From positions 10,955,983 to 11,019,982 of the forward strand of contig JACGWO010000012.1 of assembly GCA_034509735.1 (NCBI GenBank): a DNA stretch of 64,000 nucleotides, read 5' to 3'. Below the pieces are notes generated by a model. It saw only the letters and a program-made list of their open reading frames with translations. It did not search any database and was not told the DNA's origin. The translations under genes and the position numbers were made by a program. Positions 22,504 to 33,553 of the stretch are shown piece after piece; the first letter of the stretch is position 1, and each line of letters starts with the position of its first letter. Source of the stretch: Sesamum alatum. Taxonomy: Eukaryota > Streptophyta > Magnoliopsida > Lamiales > Pedaliaceae.

Positions 22504-24837
22504 TCACAACGTATATGAAACAGAAAATAATAAGCAGAATGAAGTAATATTTTGGTTAAGTCTCGGTCTTTAGTCCTTAACCTCTCCCACTATTTCTACG
22601 AAAACACGGCACTCTCAAACGTTGTTTTCGGGAAATCCTTTCCTAGTGGGCTCAGGATCCACAGCGATCTCCCCCATACCCCGCTTTTACGATTCGCATG
22701 GGAAAAGAACCCGTGGGAGGTATTCCATACCATTCTCGTTCCACGAGATTCCCAAGATAATTGCCTCACCCTTTCACATGATCCCGAGGACTCCAAGCGA
22801 ATCACGTTATTCGGGCGTTAGACCCGACCCAATCAACCGATTCATAGACTCACTGCTACCTCCACGACTCGTGAGACAGGTAACAGCAGTCTACTCATCG
22901 TTCATGACAAAGTGCAGCTTCTTTTAAGCACGATAGTCGTGCCACGACTCGTGAGACCACGCTATCGACCTAAAAGATCTTCCTCACTTTTGCCATGGAT
23001 GGAAGGCTTGGACAGACTCCCAGAGTCCTAGTCCATTTACTAAGGGTCTATATTTAACTTGGTTCAACCAAGTGAGAGTTTTGATAGAACGAGACCTCAT
23101 CACATATATTAAGTATTGCATTGCGTGCGTTATGGCAGAAATATTCTAAGCGTGAATGTAACCATACATAAAGCATATATAATAATCATAAGCATATAAT
23201 ACGCATCGCATGCAAAATAAAGCCTAGCACGCCCCTGTAGGATGATCACAAGCCCAAACCTATGCGACCCACTGAGCCTGCAGTGGATCTATGGTCAATC
23301 TAAGGGTAGGCCCTACACTATTACAAGATTTAATAACCCATTACATGCAATGGGCCTTGTAAGTCCTCTTTATCTTCTTGGACTCTCCATCGTGGGCCTA
23401 CACCGGGCTTCTTCTCCATGGATCCTCCGTGGGCCATCTGATGGCAACCTCCATGGGCCTCCAACACCTTGGGCTTGTCTTCTCTTGCAGCTTTTATTTA
23501 CAAAAAAAATAAAATAAAACCTCACCACTAATTCGACTCTCATTACATCATAAAATAAGAAACCCCAATTAAACATTTGGGGGGAGTACATTGGGAGGGA
23601 GACAGAAAGCCTTATTATTCCAAGGCACTAGAAGAGAGACAGAGAGGAAAATAAAGAGGCACACAGGCCACAACCCAACAAATAAATGTAAATAAATCAT
23701 ACATGCGGTCTAGGGGCTTTGTGATCATCCTTTGTCAAATCAATTAACACAAATAGCACAAATACATATCCCACGTAAAATATGCTATACCAACATCCAT
23801 GATAATCCATACCATAAAATAAATGCAGAAACTACATGTAAAATATCCACACCAAACATTGGATAATAGTGCAACCTATGCACAACGATTTTTGTTGGAA
23901 AAACCTTTTTCATAATTAACAAGGCAATATTAATTCTATGAAATATAAAATCTCAACTAAAATTAAAATCCCCCAAGTTAATTAATTCAGAAAAATTCCC
24001 AGAATTATACAGAAAAATCAAATTTTCTGAAACACAAAAATCAACAATTCAAGAATATGCCCATTTATTCAAGAATTCCAAAATCCAACATTCATGCAAT
24101 ATTAATACATGTTAAGATCTACTCATACTCAAACCATAAAATAACCATGATGTCCAACATCATAAAACGCAGAAATTATTGCGAAATTTCACATGTGAAT
24201 TTTGATCATTGGTGCAACCATTGCAAAAATTAAATCTTGTTAGGAAACCCTTTCCTCATTAACCAAGCAATATTTATTTTAGGAAATTCCAAATCTCAAA
24301 AATAAATATTCTAAGTCAACGGGTTCAGAATAATGCAGAAAATATCATAAAAATAATTCAGTAAAAACAGTTTTGAAAAACCAGCCAAAAACGGGAGAGA
24401 AACGGAAAAACGGCACAGCCGCGCGCGCGCAGGCTCCTCTGCCTGCGCGCACAGCGCGCGCGCCTGCGCCTAGCCCTTGCGCGCGCGGCCGGCACAGCGT
24501 GCGCTGTCCGCGCACGCTGGGCGCGCTGGCCGAGCGCGCGCAGGCCCCTGCCTGCACGCGCGCCCGGCCGCGCCCCTGTGCGCGCGGCCAGCGTGCTGCT
24601 GCTGCCCGGTTCGCCGTTTTTCACTCCTTTTCGACTTTTCATGCAATTTTTCTGAACCACAAGATAAATTAAACCCTAGAACATGTATAAACACATTCAA
24701 GAAAACCAAGATCCAAAATCCCATGCAAAATTAAACGCCAATAAATATCTACGATAAACATGTTATAAACGTAAATTAAAACACGTTTATCATGCTTAAA
24801 CGCACATAGCACATAGATTCTCGGCCTATACACCGAA
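22504..24837 (-). other. long untranslated leader of element B
   Basis: The region between primer site and gag is about 2.3 kb. It contains the paired near-palindrome CACGACTCGTG (22,863-22,873 and 22,943-22,953) and a conserved stretch shared with the C1 and C2 leaders near 23,240-23,285. It also contains a GC-rich tract at 24,413-24,612. Apparent reading frames in the GC-rich tract occur in all frames and are composition artefacts. Confidence 0.7.
24413..24612. repeat. GC-rich CG-alternating tract in element B leader
   Basis: About 200 bp is almost entirely G and C, with CGCGCGCG runs and many short inverted repeats such as GCAGGC...GCCTGC. The flanks are AT-rich. A similar tract is at the matching place in C2. 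Confidence 0.85.
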
Positions 24838-24853
24838 CCGGGCTCTGATACCA
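24838..24853 (-). other. tRNA primer binding site of element B
   Basis: The minus strand reads TGGTATCAGAGCCCGG one base from the end of the 5' LTR. It is complementary to the initiator Met tRNA 3' end, the usual primer for plant copia elements. Confidence 0.92.
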
Positions 24854-24854
24854 C

Positions 24855-27090
24855 TGAAAGAATGTGTGGATCGTCCCGGGAGATTAACGCGAATAGCGGA
24901 AGCGCGAAATAGTGCGTAATAAAAATTACAATGCATAATTAAACGGAATTTAAACTATGCATAATATACATAAACGAATCAAGGGGTGTGCCCTTGATTC
25001 TCCCGGGCGTTCGGTGTATCTCATGTTCAATAAAACACAACATGGAGGCCATAGAATAAGAAACGAAAACCATAATTAAAGAACCTACCCGGTTGTAGTT
25101 TTTGTCTTCGTTCGGCTACATGCATTGTTCCCCGTTTTGCACCAAGATCTCAAGAAGAGACCCTCTAAATCATCTCACTCGCTCCACCGGAAAGCAAACG
25201 ACCCTTGTGCTAGCAAGAAATTATTTGGGGAGAAAAGACATCGATACACGCTATGAATTAACGCAATCAATGTCTCTTATGTTCTTAACTTGAATAAATC
25301 AAGAAGAACAAAGTATAATTCTTGGAGAGAAAAGAAGAGGATGGACGAAAATCTTGAGAGAGATGAGAGATGAGAGTTGTAGAGAATAGTAGGTGTAAGT
25401 GTGTGTTTTTTAAGTATTTATAGAAGATGGAATTCCTATTCCCTCTCAAACTCTTCCAAAGAGACACACTTTGACTAGGACTTTGACCTAGTCAAATCCT
25501 AGTCAAATTAGGCTTTGATTAAGTCAAATTAATCATGGCCATTCATCTCATCATTCTCTAGATCAAATCTTGTCCATCCATTTTGATGGGCTTTATGGAA
25601 TGGGCTTTATTTAATTCTAAATTAAATAATCCCATGGACTTTATATTAAAATCCTATTTAATATACTAAGCCCATTAATTAATTAATGGAATGGACTTTA
25701 TTTAATTCCAAATTAAATAGTCCATGGACTTTATATTAAATCCTATTTGATACCAAGCCCATTAATTAATTCCATAGAATGGGATTATTTAATTCTAAAT
25801 TAAATAGTCCCATGGACTTTATATTAAATCCTATTTAATATACCAAGCCCACTAATTAATTAATTCACCCTTTTAATCTAATTAAAATAAAAGCCCATGC
25901 TTTATAAAATTCATAAATCTAATTTATGAACTCAAGCTCGATTATTCCAAATAATTCATCGAGGCTTGAATCTCCAAGAAGTATAATTTAATTCCATTAA
26001 ATTAAACCTTCTCCCGGAATTAATTCCAAATTAATTCCCTTTCATTTGGTGTAGCGGGTGTGACTCTTTAGGTTCACCTTTCAGCTAGACTTGGACCTAC
26101 TTTTTGTTATTTCATAACCAAAGTAGTCCGTTACCATGGGTGGCCATCTAGCAACGGTCCATGGCACTAGAGACTAGGTGAATTTATGGTGTGAACATTT
26201 AGGCTCCGAGTTATACGCAGGTGCGGTCCTACCGACGCTCGATACGTACGGGTACGATCCTACTGTCGCCTATCTCCCGGCCTTTAGTCTAGGGGTCGGT
26301 TCCCATCGTTGACTAGGCAACTATGCATAATGCTCGAGATAGGTTTAACTCGACGTAGGAAATCCTTTCCCACTACATCAAGTGCTATGGCCATAGACTT
26401 TGTGAGTCTAAACCATCTCCGAGCGCATAGGAGATCTTGCTGTCATATCCTTTGACAGGGGACAGATCCTATCTTGGAATACACCGTTCTTACATACTCC
26501 GACTGCACTGGACGAGGCTTATGATGACCATGTGATATAATCGATCAAATTTCACCAGATCCAAGATACAGCCTTAGTATGTAGGGGACTGCCGTGATCC
26601 TCAAGTCCGAGGACTAATCCCGTACTATCGGAACCGGGAATACGAGTCATACCGACCAAGCCCGAGTAGCTTCTATATGACGATTCCCGCGAGTCACCTC
26701 AGTCGGCCACTCCCCAGCAGGCCGACCCACTAACACTGCTTAGACGATCCTCGTCACCCGTCGATGAAACACGACAACAGATGCTTAGTGCAAGTCTCAA
26801 ATGGATTCTCGATGCCCTGTCTCGAGATTCCTTTGACTTGGAGTATTTCAGACTGATTCGGCGAAACTGATTTCATGAACCTACCTCCAAGCGTAGTTCC
26901 AATTTCCCGAAATGTTATTTCAGTCTGTGGGCGTTTGTTGTGACATCGTAACGATGCAAGCAGTAAGTACAACAAACTCATGCCTATGAATCCTTACTAC
27001 ATTCATTAACATAATATTACTTGTTCACAGATTGACGAATGGTTCTCAGAACAGCCAATACCTTTGACTTTCTGGTCACCTATTCTAACA
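24855..27090 (-). repeat. 5' LTR of element B
   Basis: This is a second copy of the LTR at 17,136, nearly identical. It is preceded on the minus strand by AGACA and followed by the primer site. The conserved LTR block is at about 26,128-26,180. Confidence 0.93.
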
Positions 27091-27095
27091 AGACA

Positions 27096-27256
27096 GTACC
27101 ATCTGCTTGGATCAATGGTATGAAGAGGTGCGGTTGGACCGCATCATCTTGGCAGAAATAAGGTAGACCCATGAAACCGAGCCAGATATCGCAGATTACT
27201 CATGATCAGATAAGTCTGAGCGACATGGGTGATTGTCTTTAGGTCAAGTGAGAGAT
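27096..27256 (+). pseudogene. decayed copia RNase H end of element D, part 2
   Basis: After the AGACA duplication the D pol sequence resumes with the last part of RNase H, then the stop region and a polypurine tract (GTCAAGTGAGAGAT) directly before an LTR start. This fixes the orientation of D and the reading across element B. Confidence 0.8.
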
Positions 27257-27375
27257 TGTTAGAATAGGTGACCAGAAAGCCAATTGGATTGGTGGTTTTG
27301 AGTTCTATTTAGCAATCTTTATTAAATTAATATTGACTCGATGACTATATTAAGTATTCGCCCTTGGCAGTATTC
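27257..27375 (+). repeat. start of element D's 3' LTR, truncated
   Basis: It starts TGTTAGAATAGGTGACCAGAAAG after the polypurine tract and continues for about 120 bp. The sequence then changes to an LTR in the opposite orientation. The exact breakpoint is uncertain (27,340-27,390). Confidence 0.7.
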
Positions 27376-28208
27376 AATTGGACTAGGCATCTATGCTTAA
27401 TACTCGAGACCACGTATGCTTCATTGCGTCGACACAGGAAATCATTCCCTGTTCGACCAACCACTGTGGCCACAGCTTCAAACAGCATGAACGTGTCTCC
27501 GAGTGCATAAGAGATACCTCTGTCACATACTGACAGGGGACGAATCCTCTTCTTGGAATCCACCATCCTTGCTACACATTTCGATTGCACTAGACAAAGC
27601 TTATGATAATCATCTTGCAGAATGATTACATCTCGCCAGATCCAAGATACAGCCGTCTTGTGCACGCGACTGCCATGATTCCTCAAGTCTGAGGATTACT
27701 CCCGTACTATCGGAACCGGAGAAAACCAATCATACCGACTAAGCCTCCAAAGCTTCCATATGATGATCCCCGCGAGTCAGTCCAGTCGGCTCGACCCCAG
27801 TCGACCAACCCATCAAGATTGTGTAGGCGTCCCACGTCTGTCGTCGATGAAACACAGCACTCATCTAATGAACACGACTCTTGACGCAAGTCTCAATAGG
27901 ACTCTCGATGCCCTATCTCGAGGTCCTCGACTTGGAACGTTTCAGACCCAACTCTTAATCAGTTGGTTTCATGACCACCATCCAATGCGTGGCCCAACTG
28001 TATGAGTTGTTAACCATGGTCTGTGGGCTTTGTTGCGATATAAGTTAAACACCGTTTTAACAAATGTGAAATGAACGTAACAAAGTAAGCACCAGAAGTG
28101 ATAAATACTCATTTTATTCATCACATAATAATATTACATTTACATCGAGTTGTATAATAGGTTACAAATCACCAAAACCTGTTGGCTTTCTGATCACCTA
28201 TTCTAACA
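27376..28208 (-). repeat. truncated 3' LTR of element C1
   Basis: It matches the C-type LTR near 48,160-48,987 on the minus strand and ends TTCTAACA at 28,208, directly followed by the polypurine tract. The LTR half that should lie at lower coordinates is missing. Confidence 0.85.
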
Positions 28209-28222
28209 ATCTCCCACTTGAC

Positions 28223-31200
28223 CTAAAGCCAATCACCCATTGACCTCAAACCCATCTTATCCAGATGTTGAGTGTGGGCAACTTGCGACATGGGCTTAGT
28301 AAGTGGATCTGCTATGTTTTCTGCGGAGCTGACTTGGTCCATCCGAACGTCACCCCTACTAACCATCTCTTTAAGCAGATGGTAGCGTCTAAGAATATGC
28401 TTGGATCGTGATGAGATCTCGGTTCCTTTGCTAGTGCTATCGCCCCGTTGTTATCATAAAAGATAATTACAGGCTTAGCAATGCTAGGTACTACATCCAA
28501 CCCTTGGATGTAGCTCATCAACCAAACCACTCCTTAGCAGCTTCCAAAGCCGCTATGTATTCAAAACACTATGGTGGAGTCCGCCGTGGTAGCCTGCTTG
28601 GAACTCTTCCAAGCAACCACGCCACCATTTAGTCTGAACACATAACCAAACTGAGACTTGGCATCATCGTCATCCGCCTGGAAGCTAGCGTCACTATAGC
28701 CTTCCAGTATCAACTCTCCACCGCCGTAGATCAAAAACATGTCCTTAGTCCTTTTTCAGGTACTTCAGGATAGTCTTGGCTGCACTCCAGTCTGCCTCCC
28801 CGGTACACGACTGATATAGACTTGTTACGCTCAAAGCGAAAGCCACATAAGGTCTAGTGCACTGAACCGCATACTGTATGCTGCCTACGGCTGAAGCATA
28901 GGGGATGTTAAACATCCGTTTAAGCTCCTCATCAGTCTTAGAAGACTGCTTCTTGGATAACTTAATTCCATGCCTCATAGGAAGGAATCCTCGTTTTGAG
29001 TTCTCCATCTTAAATCTCTTCAAGACTTTCTCAATATACGAGGACTGGGCCATTCCTAACATCCTTCTAGATCTATCCCTGTAGATCTTGATGCCAAGGA
29101 TGTAGGATGCCTCGCCCATATCTTTCATGGAAAATTACGTTGACAACCAAGCTTTAGTGGTACCTAACATCTTAGCCTCATTCCCAATGAGCAAGATGTC
29201 ATCCACATAAAGCACTAGAAATGCAACTGAGCTCCCACTGATCTTCTTGTATACATAAGGATTGGACTCGTTCTTGATGAAATCATATCCCCATATGACT
29301 TCATCAAAATGTATGTTCTAGCTTCGGGAAGCTTGTTTGAGGCCATAGATGGACCTTTGGAGACGGCACACCTTCTGCTCTTCTCCAACAGTTGTGAAAC
29401 CTTCCGGCTGATCCATATAGATCTCTTCCTCTACGAAACCGTTGAGGAAGGCCATTTTCACGTCCATCTGCCATATTTCATAGTCATACCATGCTGCTAT
29501 GGCAAGCAATATCCGAATGGACTTGGCCATTGCTACGGGCGAGTAGGTTTCCTCAAAATCGACCCCGGGTCACTAAGTGTAACCTTTCACCACAAGCCTG
29601 GCATTGAAGGTTGTAACCTCCCCGTCAGCTCCAAGCTTACATTTGTAGACCCATTTACACCCTACGGGTCTTACCCCTTTGGGTGGGTCTATTAGGGTCC
29701 AAACCTTGTTTGTACCCATCGAGTCCATCACGGATTTCATGGCCTCAAGCCACTTATCCGAATCAATGTCCGACATCGCTTCTCCGTACGTCTTTGGATC
29801 ATTATCCAACTGACCGGTTAGGCCCAGAAATCCATACCTATCAGGTGCATGGGATACTCTGGCCGACCTACGGAGGACTGGAACAATATCAGTGGGAACT
29901 ACTGGCTCAGATGTCACTGCTGCCTCATGGGGTGCCTCACTTGATTCCTCAAGGAGCACCTCATCGCGTCGACTATCCGATGGAAAATCCTTTTCCAAGA
30001 ACATTGCGTTTCGCGAGACAAAAACCTTTTGCTCAGAGGGATCATAGAAATAATACCCCGCAGTTTCTTTCGCATAGCCGATGAACCTGCATAAACTAGA
30101 CCTCGAGTCCAGTTTATCTCCCACTAATTTCTTGACATATGCAGGGCAACCCCACACATTCAAGTATTTGTAGGAGGCAGGCTTGCCATGCCATATCTCA
30201 TATGGCGTTTGGGATACCGTCTTAGATGGCACCAAATTCAAAACTTTGGTTGTCGTCTCAAGAGCGTATCCCCAAAAGGAAAGAATGAGTTTGGTGAAAC
30301 TCATCATGGATCGGATCATGTCCAACAAGGTCCGATTCCTCCTTTCAGACACACCATTAAGCTGTGGTGTTCCAGGAGGGGTCCACTGAGAGAGAATCCC
30401 ATTCTCTTTAGATAATCAGTAAACTCACCACTTAAATACTCTTCGCCTCGGTCCGACCAAAGGGCTTTGATCTTTCGACCGGTTTGGTTCTCTACTTCAA
30501 GTTAGTATTCCTTAAACCTTCCAAAGGCTTCAGACTTGTACCTCATCAGGTAAACATAACCATACCGTGAGTGATCATCGGTAAAGGTTATGAAGTATGA
30601 GTACCCACCTCTAGCCTAAGTATTTAGTGGGCCACAGACATCTGTATGGATCAAGTCCAACAGATCACTGGCTAGCGTACTTTGTCCAACAAAGGGTTTC
30701 TTGGTCATCTTTCCCTTCAGACAGGATTTGCAGGTCGGTAGGTTGTCCAAATCATCTATTTCTAGACTCTTTGAGTCCACCAACCTTCTTGTCCTATCTT
30801 TAGAGATATTACCTAACCTCGCATTCCATATCTGTGCGTTGTTATGATCATCACGTTTTCGTTTGTGTTTTGCAGTCATAATCCAATTAGACTGTTGAAG
30901 TATGTACAGACCGTTGACCAATGTACCAAGCAGATGAGAAATACCATCTTTGATAATGAAAAAACCGTTTTTATTGATGGTAAATTCATATCCCTCCTTA
31001 TCGAGGACCGGGATGGAAACAATGTTTTAGTCATGCTAGGTACATAAAAACAGTCGTTCAGTACAATCCTAACATGACTACTAATGGCTAACTCTAGTGA
31101 TCCTACGGCCTCCGCAGCAACAGTCTTGCCATCGCTTAACCTCAGGATCATCTCATCATTGGTTAGCCTTCTACTTCTTTGCAGTGCCAACAAATCATTG

Positions 31201-32139
31201 CAGATGTGAGCACCACACCCGGTATCCAATACCCATGAAGCAGAATTAGTAATCATATTTTCTTCAACCACAAACATACCTGGGTTGGAGAGGAGTTGTG
31301 GCACTCTCTTTTCCAATTCCCTTTCCCTTGGCAATGCATGCAGACATCATTTGCCTTGGACCGCTGAGAACCATGGGCCTTCCATTTCCCTTTGCTCGGT
31401 CCAACCGGAGCAACAGGGACGCCCGGAGCGCGAGCAGGGGCCGCAACCGTCTTCCCTTTGCCCTTCTTCCTCTTCCACCGTCCGGCCCTCTTGCCCTTCG
31501 CCTTGGAGGTCGAAGCCTCTACTATCAATACCGCCGGCGCCGACTTGTGGGTCGTTGCCTCGTATTGGACCAGCATATTGATCAACTCATGAATAGATTT
31601 CTCAAGTCCGTTCATGTTGTAGTTTACAACAAACGGGTCATAGGATGAAGGAAGCGGCTGGAGGATCACGTCAATGTACATGTCATTGTTAAACCCAGCT
31701 TTAAGGTCCTCGAGTTTCTCCACTAGGGAGAGCATCTTGACCCCATGACTTTGTACAGATGCTCCTTCAGCAAGCTTGGTGCCAAAGAATGCTTTTGTGG
31801 CGGCATATCTAATATGCCTATCCGGAACCGCATAAACCTCGTTCATGCGGAGCATTATGGCGGAGACGTTGTGCAACCTCTCATACTGCTTCTGGATGTT
31901 GTTAGACATCGAAGCCAGTATGATACTACGTACTTTCCGGTACTCCTCATGCCATTTCTCGAACATCAAACGTTCTTCAGGCGTGGACCCTCCAGTAAGT
32001 AGCTCGGTGGTGGCTCGTCCAAGACGTAGCCTTGGTTCTCGAAACCGAGGACAATCCTCAGGTTTCTCAGCCAGTCCGAGTAGTTTGTTCCGTTGAATTT
32101 GTTAGTCTCGAGAATCATGGTTAACAGGTTCTTAGACAT
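28223..32139 (-). pseudogene. gag-pol polyprotein of element C1, multiply broken
   Basis: All copia domains are recognisable. Gag starts at 32,139. The zinc knuckle has Asn in place of its His (CQGKGNWKREC). Protease has LDTGCGAHIC. Integrase keeps its catalytic Glu (MSERRNRTLLDM) and RT has MDVKMAFLNG. Lesions include frameshifts in gag near 31,970, a change after the zinc knuckle near 31,290, a stop in integrase near 30,616 (TAG in place of a Gln codon in the copies) and an indel near 29,580. RNase H shifts near 28,400, 28,530 and 28,565 are shared with C2. It is non-functional. Confidence 0.9.
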
Positions 32140-33060
32140 ATCTACATTATGTAAAGCAGAAATTAGCAAATGATGGTAATATTATTGTTCAAGTTGAAGA
32201 CTTGGTCTTTTAGTCTTTAACCCTCCCACTATTTATACGAAAGTCCGCCACTCTCAAGCGGAGTTTCGGGAAACCATTTCCTAGTGGGCTTGGGATCCAC
32301 AAGCGTAATCTCCATGCCCCGCTTTTATGATTCACATGAAGAAGACCTCGTGGAGATATCCAATATCATTCTCATCCAATGAGATTCCCAAGATATTTTG
32401 CCTCACCTATTCGCATGGTTCCAAGGACTCCAAGCGAACCATGTTACTCAGTGTTGGGCCCGACCCATCAACCAAATCATGCCTCAAACTATCGCACCCC
32501 ATGACTCGTGAGATAGGGAAACAGCGAGCGCAGTCTTTTAGTTCACAACAATGGTGCAGCTTTCCCCTAGTCCAAGTGTGCCACGACTCGTGAGACCACA
32601 ATTGGGTAGTGGTAGCTTCCTCACCACATTGTCGTGGATGGAAGGCTCGGACAGATTAAAATACTATTTTGATCCAAGTCCGTTCTGGGCCTAATATTTA
32701 ATTTGGTCCAACCAAATGAGAGTTTGATTGTGACCGAGACCTCATCACATTATGGTGTTTTAGCATGCATAAATATCCAATATTTAAAGCGATAAATAAA
32801 TACACTGCATGCATAAAACATAGCATACCCCTGTTAGGATGATCACAAGCCCAACCTATGCGACCCACTGAGCCCGCAGTGAGTCTATGGTCTGTCTAAG
32901 GTGGTCCTAAATTATTACAATAATAATATACCCATTGCCATTCCAATGGGCCTTGAAGTGCTTCTTGTTTCACGCCTTGATGCTCCTCCTTGGGGTCTCC
33001 GACTCCAATTGCTTGTTAAAATTAAAACCTCACCAATCCTATCTACTCTCATTACAACTT
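32140..33060 (-). other. leader fragment of element C1
   Basis: This is leader sequence upstream of gag. It carries one intact CACGACTCGTG (32,582-32,592) and a copy with one change (32,500-32,510). The CCTGTTAGGATGATCACAAG region is conserved with B and C2. The GC-rich tract and primer site are absent because the sequence is cut at 33,060. Confidence 0.75.
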
Positions 33061-33092
33061 GATTTCTGCTTTACATTTTTATTAATGTAGAT

Positions 33093-33553
33093 ATGTTTAA
33101 GAATCCATTAACCATGGTACTTAAGACTAATAAATTCAACGGAACGAACTACTCGGACTGGCTGAGAAACCTGAGGATTGTCCTCGGTTTAGAGAACCAA
33201 GGATACGTCTTGGACGAGCCGTCGTCGAGCGACTTACCGAAGGAGTCCATGCCAGAAGAACATTTGACGTTAGAGAAATGGTATAAGGACAACTGGAAAG
33301 TATGCAGTATCATATTGGCTTCAATGTCTAATGACATCCGGAAGCAATATGAGAGGCTGGACAACATCTCCGCCATAATGTTCCGCATGAACGAGGTTTA
33401 TGCGGTTCCGGATAGGCATATTAGATATGCCGCCACAAAAGCATTCTTTGGCACCAAGCTTGCTGAAGGATTGTCTGTACAAAGTTATGGGGTTAAGATG
33501 CTCTCCCTAGTGGAGAAACTCGAGGACCTTAAAGCTGGGCTTAACAATGACAC
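33093..33553 (+). pseudogene. copia gag, N-terminal part
   Basis: The start Met-Phe-Lys-Asn-Pro is followed by FNGTNYSDWLRNLRIVL, the retrotransposon gag N-terminus shared with C1 and C2. The frame is open for about 153 codons and reaches LKAGLNNDT, then runs into the LTR at 33,554. The zinc knuckle and everything after it are absent. A few codons of LTR extend the frame to a stop at 33,611. Confidence 0.9.

Larger units (their letters stand above)
17136..27090 (-). mobile_element. full-length copia element B (non-autonomous), 9,955 bp
   Basis: The element has two LTRs (17,136-19,369 and 24,855-27,090), a primer site and a polypurine tract in the right places, and a 5-bp target duplication AGACA. 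It disrupts element D, whose sequence resumes at 27,096. Only about 16 differences between the two 2.23-kb LTRs were noticed by eye, so insertion is recent. The interior is nevertheless full of stops and shorter than in related copies, so it should encode no working protein. Confidence 0.93.
27376..33060 (-). mobile_element. copia element C1, truncated, minus strand
   Basis: The element has a truncated 3' LTR, polypurine tract, gag-pol pseudogene and about 0.9 kb of leader. It stops at 33,060, where a + strand A-type fragment begins. A possible 28-bp remnant of its 5' LTR is at 35,581-35,608. It is closely related to C2. Confidence 0.8.

Noticed and set aside
24345..24734. Several overlapping Ala/Arg-rich reading frames on both strands
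   Set aside because: They arise in all frames of a CG-alternating tract inside a retrotransposon leader and have no domain or codon signal.
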